Source: DASSUW01 sp963759375 | GTDB taxonomy: Bacteria > Actinomycetota > Thermoleophilia > Solirubrobacterales > Solirubrobacteraceae | Reading direction: 5' to 3' | Length of the DNA: 64,000 nucleotides | Assembly (NCBI GenBank): GCA_963759375.1 | Contig: CAVWYY010000003.1 | Span: 124,001 to 188,000 of the forward strand | Part shown: piece by piece, positions 8,774-17,569 of the stretch | Layout of the letters: the number at the start of each line of letters is the position of its first letter | How positions within the stretch are numbered: position 1 is the first letter of the stretch | Notes under the pieces: model-generated | The model's input: the letters and a program-made list of their open reading frames with translations, nothing else | What the model was told of the DNA's origin: nothing | Database searches by the model: none | Made by a program: the position numbers and the translations under genes

Positions 8774-8801
8774 TTGAATTCGCGCTGGAGCGTCGTACAA
8801 T
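8774..8801 (+). promoter_or_regulatory. groESL promoter (-35 and -10)
   Basis: TTGAAT (8774-8779) and TACAAT (8796-8801) separated by 16 bp. The predicted transcription start falls at about 8808-8810, immediately before or within CIRCE element 2, so repressor binding there would block initiation. The promoter is placed between two CIRCE elements. Confidence 0.75.
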
Positions 8802-8810
8802 CATCGACCG

Positions 8811-8837
8811 TTGGCACTCTCGCCTTGAGAGTGCCAG
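8811..8837. promoter_or_regulatory. CIRCE element 2 (HrcA operator)
   Basis: TTGGCACTC, 9-nt spacer, GAGTGCCAG, one mismatch from perfect symmetry. It overlaps the predicted transcription start and lies 40 nt before the groES ATG, so it would also be in the mRNA leader. Two CIRCE copies bracket the promoter. Confidence 0.93.
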
Positions 8838-8877
8838 ACGACCACATGACTTCAACATCTCAGTGGAGGGCACTCAG

Positions 8878-9165
8878 ATGAAGCTCAAGCCCCTAGGCGA
8901 TCGGCTGATCGTCAAGGCGGTCGAGGAGGACGAGACGACCGCTTCCGGCATCGTCCTTCCCGACACCGCCAAGGAGAAGCCGCAGAAGGGCAAGGTCCTC
9001 GCCGTCGGCGACGGCAAGCTCGACGACGACGGCAAGCGCATCCCGCTCGACGTCGCCGAGGGTGACGAGGTCCTCTACTCCAAGTACGGCGGCACGGAGA
9101 TCAAGGTGGAGGGCGAGGACCTCCTCGTGCTCCGCGAGTCCGACGTGCTGGCCAAGGTCCAGTAG
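8878..9165 (+). CDS. groES: Co-chaperonin GroES
   Basis: 95 aa, the usual GroES length. The N-terminal KLKPLGDRLIVK, the mobile loop with TASGIVLPD (about 20-30) and the VAEGDEVLYSKYGGTE turn are family hallmarks. GroES caps the GroEL folding chamber. ATG at 8878 is preceded by GGAGGG (8865-8870) at a good distance; the in-frame ATG at 8863 would add five residues with no conservation. Twenty bases separate it from groEL. Control is by two CIRCE elements. Confidence 0.97.
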   Translation: MKLKPLGDRLIVKAVEEDETTASGIVLPDTAKEKPQKGKVLAVGDGKLDDDGKRIPLDVAEGDEVLYSKYGGTEIKVEGEDLLVLRESDVLAKVQ

Positions 9166-9185
9166 ACCCGGAGGACACGAAACAC

Positions 9186-10814
<1,629 letters not shown>

Positions 10815-10839
10815 GCCAGCCTCACGGCTGGCGGTTTGC

Positions 10840-10866
10840 GAAGGGCCCGGCTCAGCCGGGCCCTTC
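10840..10866 (+). terminator. Intrinsic terminator after groESL
   Basis: A perfect 12-bp stem GAAGGGCCCGGC / GCCGGGCCCTTC with a 3-nt loop, followed by GTCGTTG. A second smaller hairpin, GCCAGCC-TCAC-GGCTGGC, precedes it at 10815-10832. The terminator overlaps the 3' end of the convergent ASCH gene and being symmetric could serve both strands. Confidence 0.8.
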
Positions 10867-11394
10867 GTCGTTGAGGAGGGCCTCGCCGCGCGGCGAGAGG
10901 CGGTAGCCGATCTGCAGCGACTCGGTGAGCCCGAGCTCCTTCAGCCGGCGGACGCGCATCTTGAACGGGCGGGTCTCCATGCCGAGGCCGGCGGCGAGGT
11001 CGGGCGCGCGGACGCCGGGGTTCTCGGCGATCAGCCGCAGGTACTCGCGCGCCCACGGCCCCATGCGCTCGATGCGGCGGTGCAGCTCAGGGGTCGGCGG
11101 CGTCTCGCGCAGCACCGCGCGCGGGTCGCGACCCGCGTAGTGCAGCTCGATCCGGTACAGGTCGCCGGTGCGGCGGGCGAACTGCTTGAACACCGCATCG
11201 CGCGACGCCCAGCCGGCGCGCCGCGCCTCCTCGTCGGTGAGGTCCTCGACGACCCGCACGTCGTCGAACGCGATCACGCCGGCCGAGGTCCGCTGCTGCG
11301 ACCCGGCGCGCACGCGCGGCGCGTCCCAGCGCCGGAACGTCAGGTCGATCGACCCGTCGGCGATGCCGTCGAGCTGGGACTGCTTGAACAGCAC
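10852..11394 (-). CDS. ASCH domain protein with C-terminal winged-helix-like region
   Basis: 180 aa. Residues 1-95 match the ASCH group in which the domain opens with LFKQSQLDGI and continues DLTFRRWDAPRVRAG, the basic motif; AGVIAFDDV follows. Residues 105-180 have a helix-turn-helix flavour (DLAAGLGMETRPFKMRVRRLKELGL) suggesting DNA or RNA binding. The GTG start at 11394 is chosen because it opens the domain; the neighbour on the other strand starts 18 bp away. Function is unassigned; ASCH proteins are thought to bind RNA or nucleobases. Confidence 0.75.
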   Translation of the reverse strand: MLFKQSQLDGIADGSIDLTFRRWDAPRVRAGSQQRTSAGVIAFDDVRVVEDLTDEEARRAGWASRDAVFKQFARRTGDLYRIELHYAGRDPRAVLRETPPTPELHRRIERMGPWAREYLRLIAENPGVRAPDLAAGLGMETRPFKMRVRRLKELGLTESLQIGYRLSPRGEALLNDEGPG

Positions 11395-11400
11395 GCTGGT

Positions 11401-11406
11401 GATAAT
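11401..11406. promoter_or_regulatory. Shared -10 element of the ASCH/cupin divergent pair
   Basis: GATAAT reads as a near-consensus -10 on the + strand, 6 nt before the cupin ATG at 11413. Its complement ATTATC lies 6 nt before the ASCH GTG at 11394. The 18-bp intergenic space allows only leaderless or nearly leaderless transcripts in both directions. Inferred from spacing only. Confidence 0.45.
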
Positions 11407-11412
11407 GCCGTC

Positions 11413-11835
11413 ATGGAGACAGGCGTCGCGTACGCAACCATCGATCCCGAAGGGGAGGACCGCTTCCAGCGGCTGCGGCAGGAGCTCGGGGTCTCGACCT
11501 TCGGCCTCAACCTGCTGCGCTTCCGGCCGGGCGAGCGCAGCAGGATTCATCGCCACCTCCACCAGGAGGAGGTCTACCTCGTGCTCGACGGCACGCTGAC
11601 GCTGCTGATCGAGGACGAGCCGCGCGAGCTGCGCCGGGGCGACCTCGCCCGCGTCGCGCCCGACGTCCGCCGCCAGCTCGTCAACCGCCATCCCGAGATG
11701 CTGCTGCTCATCGCCGCCGGCAGCGCCAACGAGCACCAGGGCCGCGACGGCCGCGCCTACTGGTCGTGGGACGAGGAGGGCGAGGGCAACTCACCCGCCG
11801 ACGTGCCGTTCCCCGAGAACGTGCGCGTCGACTAG
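11413..11835 (+). CDS. Cupin domain protein
   Basis: 140 aa. A single cupin barrel: the first metal motif is visible as HRHLHQEEVYLVLDG (about 47-61; H-x-H-x3-4-E pattern), followed by GDLARVAPDVRRQL for motif 2. Such proteins bind a divalent metal and range from isomerases to dioxygenases; none can be assigned. ATG at 11413 has GATAAT 6 nt upstream. Its last 45 nt overlap the convergent NUDIX gene. Confidence 0.8.
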   Translation: METGVAYATIDPEGEDRFQRLRQELGVSTFGLNLLRFRPGERSRIHRHLHQEEVYLVLDGTLTLLIEDEPRELRRGDLARVAPDVRRQLVNRHPEMLLLIAAGSANEHQGRDGRAYWSWDEEGEGNSPADVPFPENVRVD

Positions 11836-12549
11836 CTCGGCGTAGGCGGCCGGCAGCTCCGCCGCCGCCGGTTCGACGAACGCCACCGACGTGTGCTCCG
11901 CGCTCGGCCGCAGCGCGCCGCCCGGGACCGGCCGGCATCCGTAGGCGACGACGTCGACCCACGCGCCGGGCAGGACCTCCAGCGGCCGCACGCCCAGGAC
12001 CCCGTCGACGCCGACCTCGAGCCCGGTCTCCTCCCACAGCTCCCGCCGCACGCAGTCCTGGAACTGCTCGCCGACCTCCGGCCGGCCGCCGGGCAGCTCC
12101 CACTCTCCACGGTGGTTGCGGCACAGCAGGACGCGCCCGTCGCGGTCCCGGCACACGCCCTTGACGGTGACCGCCGCCGGGTTCCGCTCGCGCACGACCC
12201 GGGCGGCCAGCAGGTGGTAGTGGCCGGCCAGGCGTCCGCGCCGGACGTCGGGCGGCCGCTCGACCACGCGCGGCTCGCTCACCACCTCGCCGCGCCGGAA
12301 CTGCTCGCGCGTGAGGTCGAGCTCCCGCCCGTCCGGCAGCCGGTTCCAGTAGTGGACGCCCTGGCGCGACCCGTCGGCCTCATGCACGTCGGCCATCAGC
12401 AGCTCGCCGCCGAGCCGGTCCTGCACCACGAGCGCCGTCGACGCGCACTGCCCGGATGCCGGGTTTGCCTCGGTCCAGTGCGGCTGGTCCACCGGATCGC
12501 TCGTCCACTGCGACCACGCGGCCCGGATCGTGTCCTCGAAGACGGTCAC
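11791..12549 (-). CDS. YunG-like N-terminal domain fused to a NUDIX hydrolase
   Basis: 252 aa. Residues 1-95 resemble the YunG family: ASGQCASTALVVQDRLGGELL and HYWNRLPDGRELDLTREQF carry its conserved Cys and His-Tyr-Trp-Asn, a papain-like arrangement. Residues 115-240 form a Nudix domain with GGRPEVGEQFQDCVRRELWEETG, a good Nudix box. The combination joins a possible cysteine-hydrolase fold to a nucleotide-pyrophosphatase. GTG at 12549 is preferred since TACGGT lies 8 nt upstream; ATG at 12570 would add 7 residues and overlap the opposite gene's start. Convergent overlap with the cupin gene is 45 nt. Confidence 0.75.
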   Translation of the reverse strand: MTVFEDTIRAAWSQWTSDPVDQPHWTEANPASGQCASTALVVQDRLGGELLMADVHEADGSRQGVHYWNRLPDGRELDLTREQFRRGEVVSEPRVVERPPDVRRGRLAGHYHLLAARVVRERNPAAVTVKGVCRDRDGRVLLCRNHRGEWELPGGRPEVGEQFQDCVRRELWEETGLEVGVDGVLGVRPLEVLPGAWVDVVAYGCRPVPGGALRPSAEHTSVAFVEPAAAELPAAYAELVDAHVLGERHVGG

Positions 12550-12556
12550 CGTCCCA

Positions 12557-12563
12557 TACCGTA
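12557..12563. promoter_or_regulatory. Symmetric bidirectional -10 (TACCGTA)
   Basis: TACCGT on + lies 6 nt before the DUF1330 ATG at 12569; on - the same bases read TACGGT, 8 nt before the NUDIX GTG at 12549. A single TAnnnTA core could therefore serve both genes. Based on sequence symmetry and spacing only. Confidence 0.5.
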
Positions 12564-12568
12564 GGCGC

Positions 12569-12859
12569 ATGCCCGCCTACGTGATCGCCGCAGTCAATGA
12601 CGCCTGGGACCAGGAGAAGCTGATCGAGTACCGCGAGCGCAACACCGAAGTGGTCGCCGCGCACGGCGGCCGGTTCGTCGCCCGCGGCGGCTCCCAGGCG
12701 CTGCTGGAGGGCAACTGGGAGCCGTTGCGGATCGTGATCATCGAGTTCCCGGACATGGACGCCGCGCGGGGCTGGTACGAGTCCACCGACTACGCGCCCC
12801 TGCGCGAGCTGCGCAGGGGCGCGTCGGAGACGGACATCGTGATCGTCGACGGCCTCTAG
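12569..12859 (+). CDS. DUF1330 domain protein
   Basis: 96 aa, typical DUF1330 length (dimeric ferredoxin-like alpha-beta barrel). Shows AYVIAAVNDAWDQEKLIEYRE at the start, GGRFVARGG in the middle and VIIEFPDMDAARGWYES, the family signature. Enzymatic role unknown. Probable leaderless start: TACCGT then 6 nt then ATG. Its TAG stop overlaps the TAG of the convergent ABC permease in the tetranucleotide CTAG (12856-12859). Confidence 0.88.
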   Translation: MPAYVIAAVNDAWDQEKLIEYRERNTEVVAAHGGRFVARGGSQALLEGNWEPLRIVIIEFPDMDAARGWYESTDYAPLRELRRGASETDIVIVDGL

Positions 12860-13629
12860 CCGCCGGCGGCCTCGGCGCTGCGCAGGCCGCGCACGGCCCA
12901 GAACCCGAAGCCGAGCAGCAGCCCGACCGCGATCCCGTACGTGAGCGCCGCGTCGGCCGGCGTGCCGGAGATGAAGTCGCGCGCCGTCTCGATCACCGGG
13001 GTGAACGGGTTGACCTTCGCGACCGCGTGGACCCACCCCGAGAGCAGGGCGAGCGGCACGTAGACCGGCGCCAGGAACAGGATCAGGAACACCGGCATCT
13101 GCATCAGCGGGCCTGCCTGCATCGACCGCAGGCGCATGGCCACCCCGGCCGCCCACAGCGTCGCCGTGAACGAGACGAGGTAGGCGAGCACGACCAGGCC
13201 GAACAGGTCGACCCCGTTGCCGCCCACCTGCATCCCGGTGAGCAGCGCGACGACGAACAGCAGGATCCCGACGAACGTCGCCCGCGCCGCCGCCGCGATC
13301 GCGTAGCCGGCGATGATGCCGAGCCGGTTCGGCGCCGCCAGCAGCAGCCGGCGCGCGAAGCCGTTCTCGAAGTCGGACGCGATGCCGAAGCCGGTGAACA
13401 CGCCGCCGAACGCCGACGCCTGCAGCAGCACGAACACGAACTGGAACGCCGTGTAGCCCGACGGGAAGTCGAACCCCGGCACGTTGGCGACATTCGACAG
13501 GCCGCCCGCGAAGGCGACGAAGAAGAACATCGGGAACACGATCGACGGCAGCAGCAGCTGCGGGGTCGTCGCGACCTTGTGGATCGAGCGCCAGGCGACC
13601 GCGCCCGCGACCTGGCTGAAGCGCGTCAT
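12856..13629 (-). CDS. ABC-2 type transporter permease (second subunit)
   Basis: 257 aa with six predicted membrane helices, ABC-2 fold of the DrrB/NodJ type: SIHKVATTPQLLLPSIVFPMFFFVAF at the N-terminus and VFLILFLAPVYVP before the last helices. It partners the ATPase and the other permease of the same operon. ATG at 13629 overlaps the TGA of the upstream permease (ATGA), so the three genes are translationally coupled. Probably forms a heterodimeric export channel with the 13626-14393 product. Confidence 0.88.
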   Translation of the reverse strand: MTRFSQVAGAVAWRSIHKVATTPQLLLPSIVFPMFFFVAFAGGLSNVANVPGFDFPSGYTAFQFVFVLLQASAFGGVFTGFGIASDFENGFARRLLLAAPNRLGIIAGYAIAAAARATFVGILLFVVALLTGMQVGGNGVDLFGLVVLAYLVSFTATLWAAGVAMRLRSMQAGPLMQMPVFLILFLAPVYVPLALLSGWVHAVAKVNPFTPVIETARDFISGTPADAALTYGIAVGLLLGFGFWAVRGLRSAEAAGG

Positions 13630-14393
13630 GTCCGCACCAGCCTCGTGCGCAGGGCGCCGGATGCCGCGATGATCGCGGCCGCGGCCACCGCGATCGCGAT
13701 GCCGAAGCCGAGCGCCAGCGCCTCGGCGTCCCAGCCGGTGATGATGAACGACCGGATGCCCTCGATCAGGTACGAGACCGGGTTGTAGGTCGCGATGAAG
13801 CGGAACCAGTCCTGCTCGATCAGCGGTCGCGGCAGGCTCATCGAGGACAGGAAGAGCAGGACGAAGAACAACGGGAAGAACCCCTGCACGGTCTCGCCCG
13901 AGCCCGAGCGCAGGCCGACGAACGCGCCGATCGCCGCGAACGCCAGCGCTACGAGCATCGCCAGCACGAGCAGCGCCGGGACGCCCCAGAAGCCGGCCTG
14001 GAAGTCCATGCCCGCTGCGAAGCCGACGGCCACGTAGATCAGCGCGGACACCAGCGAGACGACCATCACGCCGCCGAGGTGGCCGATGAGCAGCGCGGCG
14101 CGCTGCATCGGCGTCATCGCCAGTCGCTTGAGGAAGCCGGTCTCCACGTCGCGCGCCAGCGCCGCGCCCGCGTTGATGCACGCGAACAGCGAGCACTGCA
14201 TGAAGGGGACCGCGATCGCGAAGTCCAGGTAGGTGTCGGCGGGGAAGCCCGGCAGGTTCGTCGCCGCGTGCAGGCCGCCGGTGTTGATGGCCATCATGAT
14301 CAGCGGGAAGACGATCGGCGGGATGACCAGCGCCGGCTGCCGCAGCGTCTGCAGGATCGAGCGCCGCGCCATCTCGAGGACCTGGTACCTCAC
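13626..14393 (-). CDS. ABC-2 type transporter permease (first subunit)
   Basis: 255 aa, six membrane helices; ABC-2 family features are RRSILQTLRQPALVIPPIVFPL near the start, then ALARDVETGFLKRLAMTPM, the cytoplasmic coupling loop, and the conserved NPVSYLIEGIRS near residue 210. It is paralogous to the adjacent permease. GTG at 14393 overlaps the ATPase stop as GTGA. DrrB-like members export drugs or lipids together with a DrrA ATPase. Confidence 0.9.
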   Translation of the reverse strand: MRYQVLEMARRSILQTLRQPALVIPPIVFPLIMMAINTGGLHAATNLPGFPADTYLDFAIAVPFMQCSLFACINAGAALARDVETGFLKRLAMTPMQRAALLIGHLGGVMVVSLVSALIYVAVGFAAGMDFQAGFWGVPALLVLAMLVALAFAAIGAFVGLRSGSGETVQGFFPLFFVLLFLSSMSLPRPLIEQDWFRFIATYNPVSYLIEGIRSFIITGWDAEALALGFGIAIAVAAAAIIAASGALRTRLVRT

Positions 14394-15376
14394 GCGGGCA
14401 CCGCCTCGGGCTCCGCGGCGGGCTCGCCGCCTTCGAGCTTGCGGCCGGTCTTCGCGAGGAAGACGTCGTCGAGCGTCGGCGCGTGCAGGCGGAAGTCGGT
14501 CACGATCAGGCTCTCGCCGTCGAGCGCTCGCACCACGTCGGGCAGCTGGTCGACGTTGCCGTGCAGTCGCACCGCAGTCGCGCCCGGCCGCGCCGTCACC
14601 GGCATGCCGAACCGCGCCAGGACCCCGGCCACCGCCGCGAGCTCGTCGCGCTCGGCCGGCTCGACCTCCAGCGTCGGCCGCCCGATCTCCGCCTTCAGCT
14701 CGTTCGGCGTGCCGCGGGCGACGATCTTGCCGTGGTCGATGATCGCGATCCGGTCGGCGAGCACGTCCGCCTCCTCGAGGTACTGCGTCGTGAGGAAGAC
14801 CGTCACGCCGTCGTCGTGCGCGAGCCGGGCGACCTCCTGCCACATGTCGGCGCGACTCTGCGGGTCGAGCCCGGTGGTCGGCTCGTCGAGGAACAGGATC
14901 CGAGGATGGTGGACGAGGGCGAGCGCGAGATCGAGCCGCCGCTTCATGCCGCCGGAGTAGCCGCGGACCTTGCGGTCGGCGGCCTCCATCAGGCCCACGC
15001 GCTCGAGCAGCGCGTCGCCGCGGGGGCGGCGCTCGGCCTTCGGCACACCCTGCAAGGTGGTCTGCAACCGCATGTGCTCGCGGCCGGTCAAGAGCGGGTC
15101 GAGGGCCGCCTCCTGGAGGGCGGCGCCGATGGCGCGGCGCACCTCCGGGCCCTCGCGCACGATGTCGTGCCCCGCCACGCGCGCGGTGCCCGAGCTGGGC
15201 GGCAGCAGCGTGGTGAGCATGAGCACGGTGGTCGATTTGCCGGCGCCGTTGGGTCCCAGGAACCCGTAGATCTCGCCGGGCTCGACGGTCAGGTCGATCC
15301 CGTCGACGGCACGCACGCCGCCCTTGAAATCCCGCACCAGACCCTCGACCTCGATGCCATTGGGGAGGATCGTCAT
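14390..15376 (-). CDS. ABC transporter ATP-binding protein, DrrA-like drug exporter
   Basis: 328 aa. Walker A GPNGAGKST at 41-49, Q-loop LQEAALD, signature YSGGMKRRLDLALAL, Walker B ILFLDEPTTGLD and H-loop TTQYLEEAD are all present. A C-terminal DrrA-type extension follows (TLDDVFLAKTGR), seen in daunorubicin-resistance-like exporters. ATG at 15376 follows a -10 (TATCAA, 15389-15384) by 7 nt, so the mRNA is likely leaderless. The -35 TTGACA (15412-15407) is inside the palindrome shared with the divergent marR gene, so MarR repression is expected. The exported compound cannot be told from sequence. Confidence 0.93.
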   Translation of the reverse strand: MTILPNGIEVEGLVRDFKGGVRAVDGIDLTVEPGEIYGFLGPNGAGKSTTVLMLTTLLPPSSGTARVAGHDIVREGPEVRRAIGAALQEAALDPLLTGREHMRLQTTLQGVPKAERRPRGDALLERVGLMEAADRKVRGYSGGMKRRLDLALALVHHPRILFLDEPTTGLDPQSRADMWQEVARLAHDDGVTVFLTTQYLEEADVLADRIAIIDHGKIVARGTPNELKAEIGRPTLEVEPAERDELAAVAGVLARFGMPVTARPGATAVRLHGNVDQLPDVVRALDGESLIVTDFRLHAPTLDDVFLAKTGRKLEGGEPAAEPEAVPA

Positions 15377-15395
15377 TCGGCAGTTGATAGCGCTG

Positions 15396-15416
15396 ATATT
15401 TGAGGTTGTCAAATAT
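15396..15416. promoter_or_regulatory. MarR operator between ABC exporter and marR-like gene
   Basis: Perfect inverted repeat ATATTTGA-N5-TCAAATAT. It contains the exporter's -35 box (TTGACA on -) and ends at the marR -35 box (TTGACG 15417-15422, 17 bp before TATCTT 15440-15445). Occupation would block both divergent promoters. Confidence 0.82.
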
Positions 15417-15451
15417 TTGACGCCTAAGGCTTTGACTGATATCTTTGTGTC

Positions 15452-15889
15452 ATGGCAGCTACCGCCGAGTCGTCGGGCACGGCGGCCCGGGAGGCGTGGC
15501 GCCTCTTCTGGCGGGTCTTCATGGCCGACAAGCGGCGGCGGTGGGCGATCCTCTCCGACCTCGGCATCTCTCCTCAGCAGGCGCTCGCGATGGGCACTCT
15601 GAAGCCCGGCGAGCCGATGCCGATGAGCGCGCTGGCCGAGGCGCTGCACTGCGACAACTCGAACATCACCGGGATCGTTGACCGGCTGGAGGCCGCGGGC
15701 CTCGCCGAACGCCGCCCGGACGCGCGCGACCGCCGCGTGAAGGCGATCGTCCTCACGGCCGACGGCGAGCGCATGCAGATCGAGATCGAGCGCCGGGCCG
15801 GCGAGCCGCCACCGACGATCGCCTCGCTGTCGGACGAGGACGCGATCGCGCTCCGCGACATCCTCACGCGCGCGCTGGGCGAGGAGTGA
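15452..15889 (+). CDS. MarR family transcriptional regulator
   Basis: 145 aa, winged-helix MarR fold: recognition region MSALAEALHCDNSNITGIVDRLEAAGLAERRPDARDRRVKAIVLTADG (about 56-105) includes the wing motif D-x-R-D-R-R. It presumably represses the divergent ABC exporter and itself until a ligand binds. ATG at 15452 lies 6 nt after TATCTT, hence likely leaderless. C-terminal helix is shorter than in many MarR proteins. No cysteine pair for redox sensing is visible, except a Cys near residue 68. Confidence 0.9.
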   Translation: MAATAESSGTAAREAWRLFWRVFMADKRRRWAILSDLGISPQQALAMGTLKPGEPMPMSALAEALHCDNSNITGIVDRLEAAGLAERRPDARDRRVKAIVLTADGERMQIEIERRAGEPPPTIASLSDEDAIALRDILTRALGEE

Positions 15890-15961
15890 GGACCCGGCCG
15901 CTCGGAAAGCACCATTGGGTCGTCACGAGGTCGGTGGAGGGCGAGTGACACGACGATTGCG

Positions 15962-16477
15962 CTACGGGGTTGCGTGTACGAGCGTGAGCCGGCCGTGCAG
16001 CATCGCGTCGCCGCGGATCATCCCCAGCTTGTTCCAGGCCAGACCGGCTGCCTTGCGGGAGACGGTCGTCTCCGCTTCGAGGTGAAGCGCGCCGTCGGCC
16101 ATCCATTCGATGTCCGCGGGGATCTCGAGTCGCACGCGCTCGCGGCCGATCGCCAGCTCGCCCGTGACCGTGACACCGCGGTCGCTCGTGGTGATAGCCG
16201 TCGCGGTGAACACGATCCACGGGTGTCGCTCGACGCCGAAGAAGTCGGGCGAGCGGAGCTGCCGGTCGCGCCGCTCGTTCCCGGTGTCGAGGCTGGCGGC
16301 CTCGATCCTCAGCTCGCCCTCTCCATCCTTCAGGGTGCCGTCGTACGCGCGGAAGACGCCGCGGACCGTTCGTAGCCCCCACATCTCCTTCACGGCGAAG
16401 CCGACCTCACTGCGCTGCGGGTCGACGCGCCAGACCCCGTCTCGGAGCGCGGGGTGGTGCTCGATGGCGGTTGTCAT
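15962..16477 (-). CDS. YceI family protein
   Basis: 171 aa; YceI lipocalin-like barrel. Typical elements: WRVDPQRSEVGFAVKEM at the start, VRGVFRAYDGTL, then EIEAASLDTGNERRDRQLRSPDFFGVERHPWIVF-like core (D-x-R-D-x-H/Q-L-R-S-x-D-F-F), and LxIRGVTRPV replaced here by a divergent strand. No signal peptide, so a cytoplasmic version. YceI proteins bind polyisoprenoid-like ligands; the physiological role is not settled. It stands alone between two + strand genes. Confidence 0.88.
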   Translation of the reverse strand: MTTAIEHHPALRDGVWRVDPQRSEVGFAVKEMWGLRTVRGVFRAYDGTLKDGEGELRIEAASLDTGNERRDRQLRSPDFFGVERHPWIVFTATAITTSDRGVTVTGELAIGRERVRLEIPADIEWMADGALHLEAETTVSRKAAGLAWNKLGMIRGDAMLHGRLTLVHATP

Positions 16478-16581
16478 GTTCAGATGACCCGCGGCGACGA
16501 GCGAATGTGACCGCTCGCGGCGGAGGTCGGCGCGGGAGCGGTCGGACCCCTGCTATCTGGTCGCAGCACTATCGTCGGCCC

Positions 16582-16944
16582 ATGATGCGATCAATGGTGC
16601 TTGTGGGCCTCAGCGCGGCAATTGCCACAACGGGATTCGGTTGCGGTTCGGACGAACTCACCGCCGAGCAGCGGCTCGCGTACCGCCAGGTCGCGGCGTA
16701 CTGGACGCATCCGGAAGCGATCCTGGTGCGATCGTTCGACTACCAGCAAGCTGCGACGAAGCAGTTCAAGCGCAACTTGCGCGCACTAGAGGGCGCCGAC
16801 CTCGGCGAGGAGGAGGACGCGGCCCTCCGCACGCTGTCGACGTGCAAGCACCAAGTGACCGACGGATCGCTGCCACGTGACCCTGCGAAGTGCAACACGG
16901 CCTTCACGACCATTCGGGCGGCAGTGCGGGAGCACCTCGAGTAG
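16582..16944 (+). CDS. Putative small lipoprotein
   Basis: 120 aa. N-terminal signal with lipobox TGFGC (Cys about residue 21) predicts a lipid-anchored exported protein. The mature part is helical, with two further cysteines near residues 90 and 102 that could form a disulphide. No family recognised. TATCGT (16570-16575) lies exactly 6 nt before the ATG, suggesting leaderless mRNA. A similar lipoprotein occurs at 18420-18806. Confidence 0.65.
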   Translation: MMRSMVLVGLSAAIATTGFGCGSDELTAEQRLAYRQVAAYWTHPEAILVRSFDYQQAATKQFKRNLRALEGADLGEEEDAALRTLSTCKHQVTDGSLPRDPAKCNTAFTTIRAAVREHLE

Positions 16945-16960
16945 CCGGTCACCACTTACG

Positions 16961-17425
16961 TCAGCGCCGGCCGCCGAGTTCCCAGTCCAGGATCTGCAGG
17001 CCGGAGTGCTCATCGAGTCCCGCGTGCCCGCTCCTGAGTAGGGCATCGACGGCGTCTCGTGTTGGCGCCTGGAGCGCCAACACGACTCCGTCCGGTCTCG
17101 CGTCGTCGAGCGTGAGCAGCTCGCCGTGGACGATCAGGCGGTCGGGTGGCACGGCCGTGAAGCCCGGAAGGTGCGCGATGACAAGGAAGCGAGGGTCAGC
17201 TGAGCCTCCCGGCGCCTCCCACATTGTCCGGCCCAACAGGTTCTTGAAGCGGCGGATGCTGTGGTGCTCGAATAGGCCCGCACGGTTGTATGGCTCGTGC
17301 TGGACGAACTCGCGAACTGCTTCGTCGCTCGGGAGGTCGACGATGTGCATGCTGCCGGTCCACGTCTCTCGATCAGTCCCGAGCGTCGGGCCGCGCGCGG
17401 TCATTCCGTCAGCGAATCTGTCCAT
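16961..17425 (-). CDS. YciI-like (YCII-related) protein, start uncertain
   Basis: 154 aa from the ATG at 17425. In-frame coding similarity clearly extends upstream: VDFFVHSRATPSAA and ALDEEHWSY precede the Met and look like the N-terminal strand and helix of YCII-related domains. The frame stays open to a TAG at 17570-17572, but has no ATG, GTG or TTG there. GTC at 17512-17510 sits 7 nt after TATCCT, exactly where leaderless starts of this genome lie, so the true protein may start at 17512 (183 aa). YciI-like proteins are small alpha-beta barrels of unknown or dehalogenase-like activity. Confidence 0.6.
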   Translation of the reverse strand: MDRFADGMTARGPTLGTDRETWTGSMHIVDLPSDEAVREFVQHEPYNRAGLFEHHSIRRFKNLLGRTMWEAPGGSADPRFLVIAHLPGFTAVPPDRLIVHGELLTLDDARPDGVVLALQAPTRDAVDALLRSGHAGLDEHSGLQILDWELGGRR

Positions 17426-17569
17426 GTAGGACCAGTGCTCCTCGTCGAGCGCCGGATCATGTTCGACGCTCGCGGCGCTGGGCGTGGCACGGCTGTGGAC
17501 GAAGAAGTCGACGGTGTCGAGGATAGGCAGACGAACCGCCCGAGAACTGCGCGGACGGATCAGCGGCCC

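Noticed and set aside
15396..15416. Terminator hairpin
   Set aside because: The AT-rich palindrome is between divergent starts, overlaps both -35 boxes and has no gene end before it.
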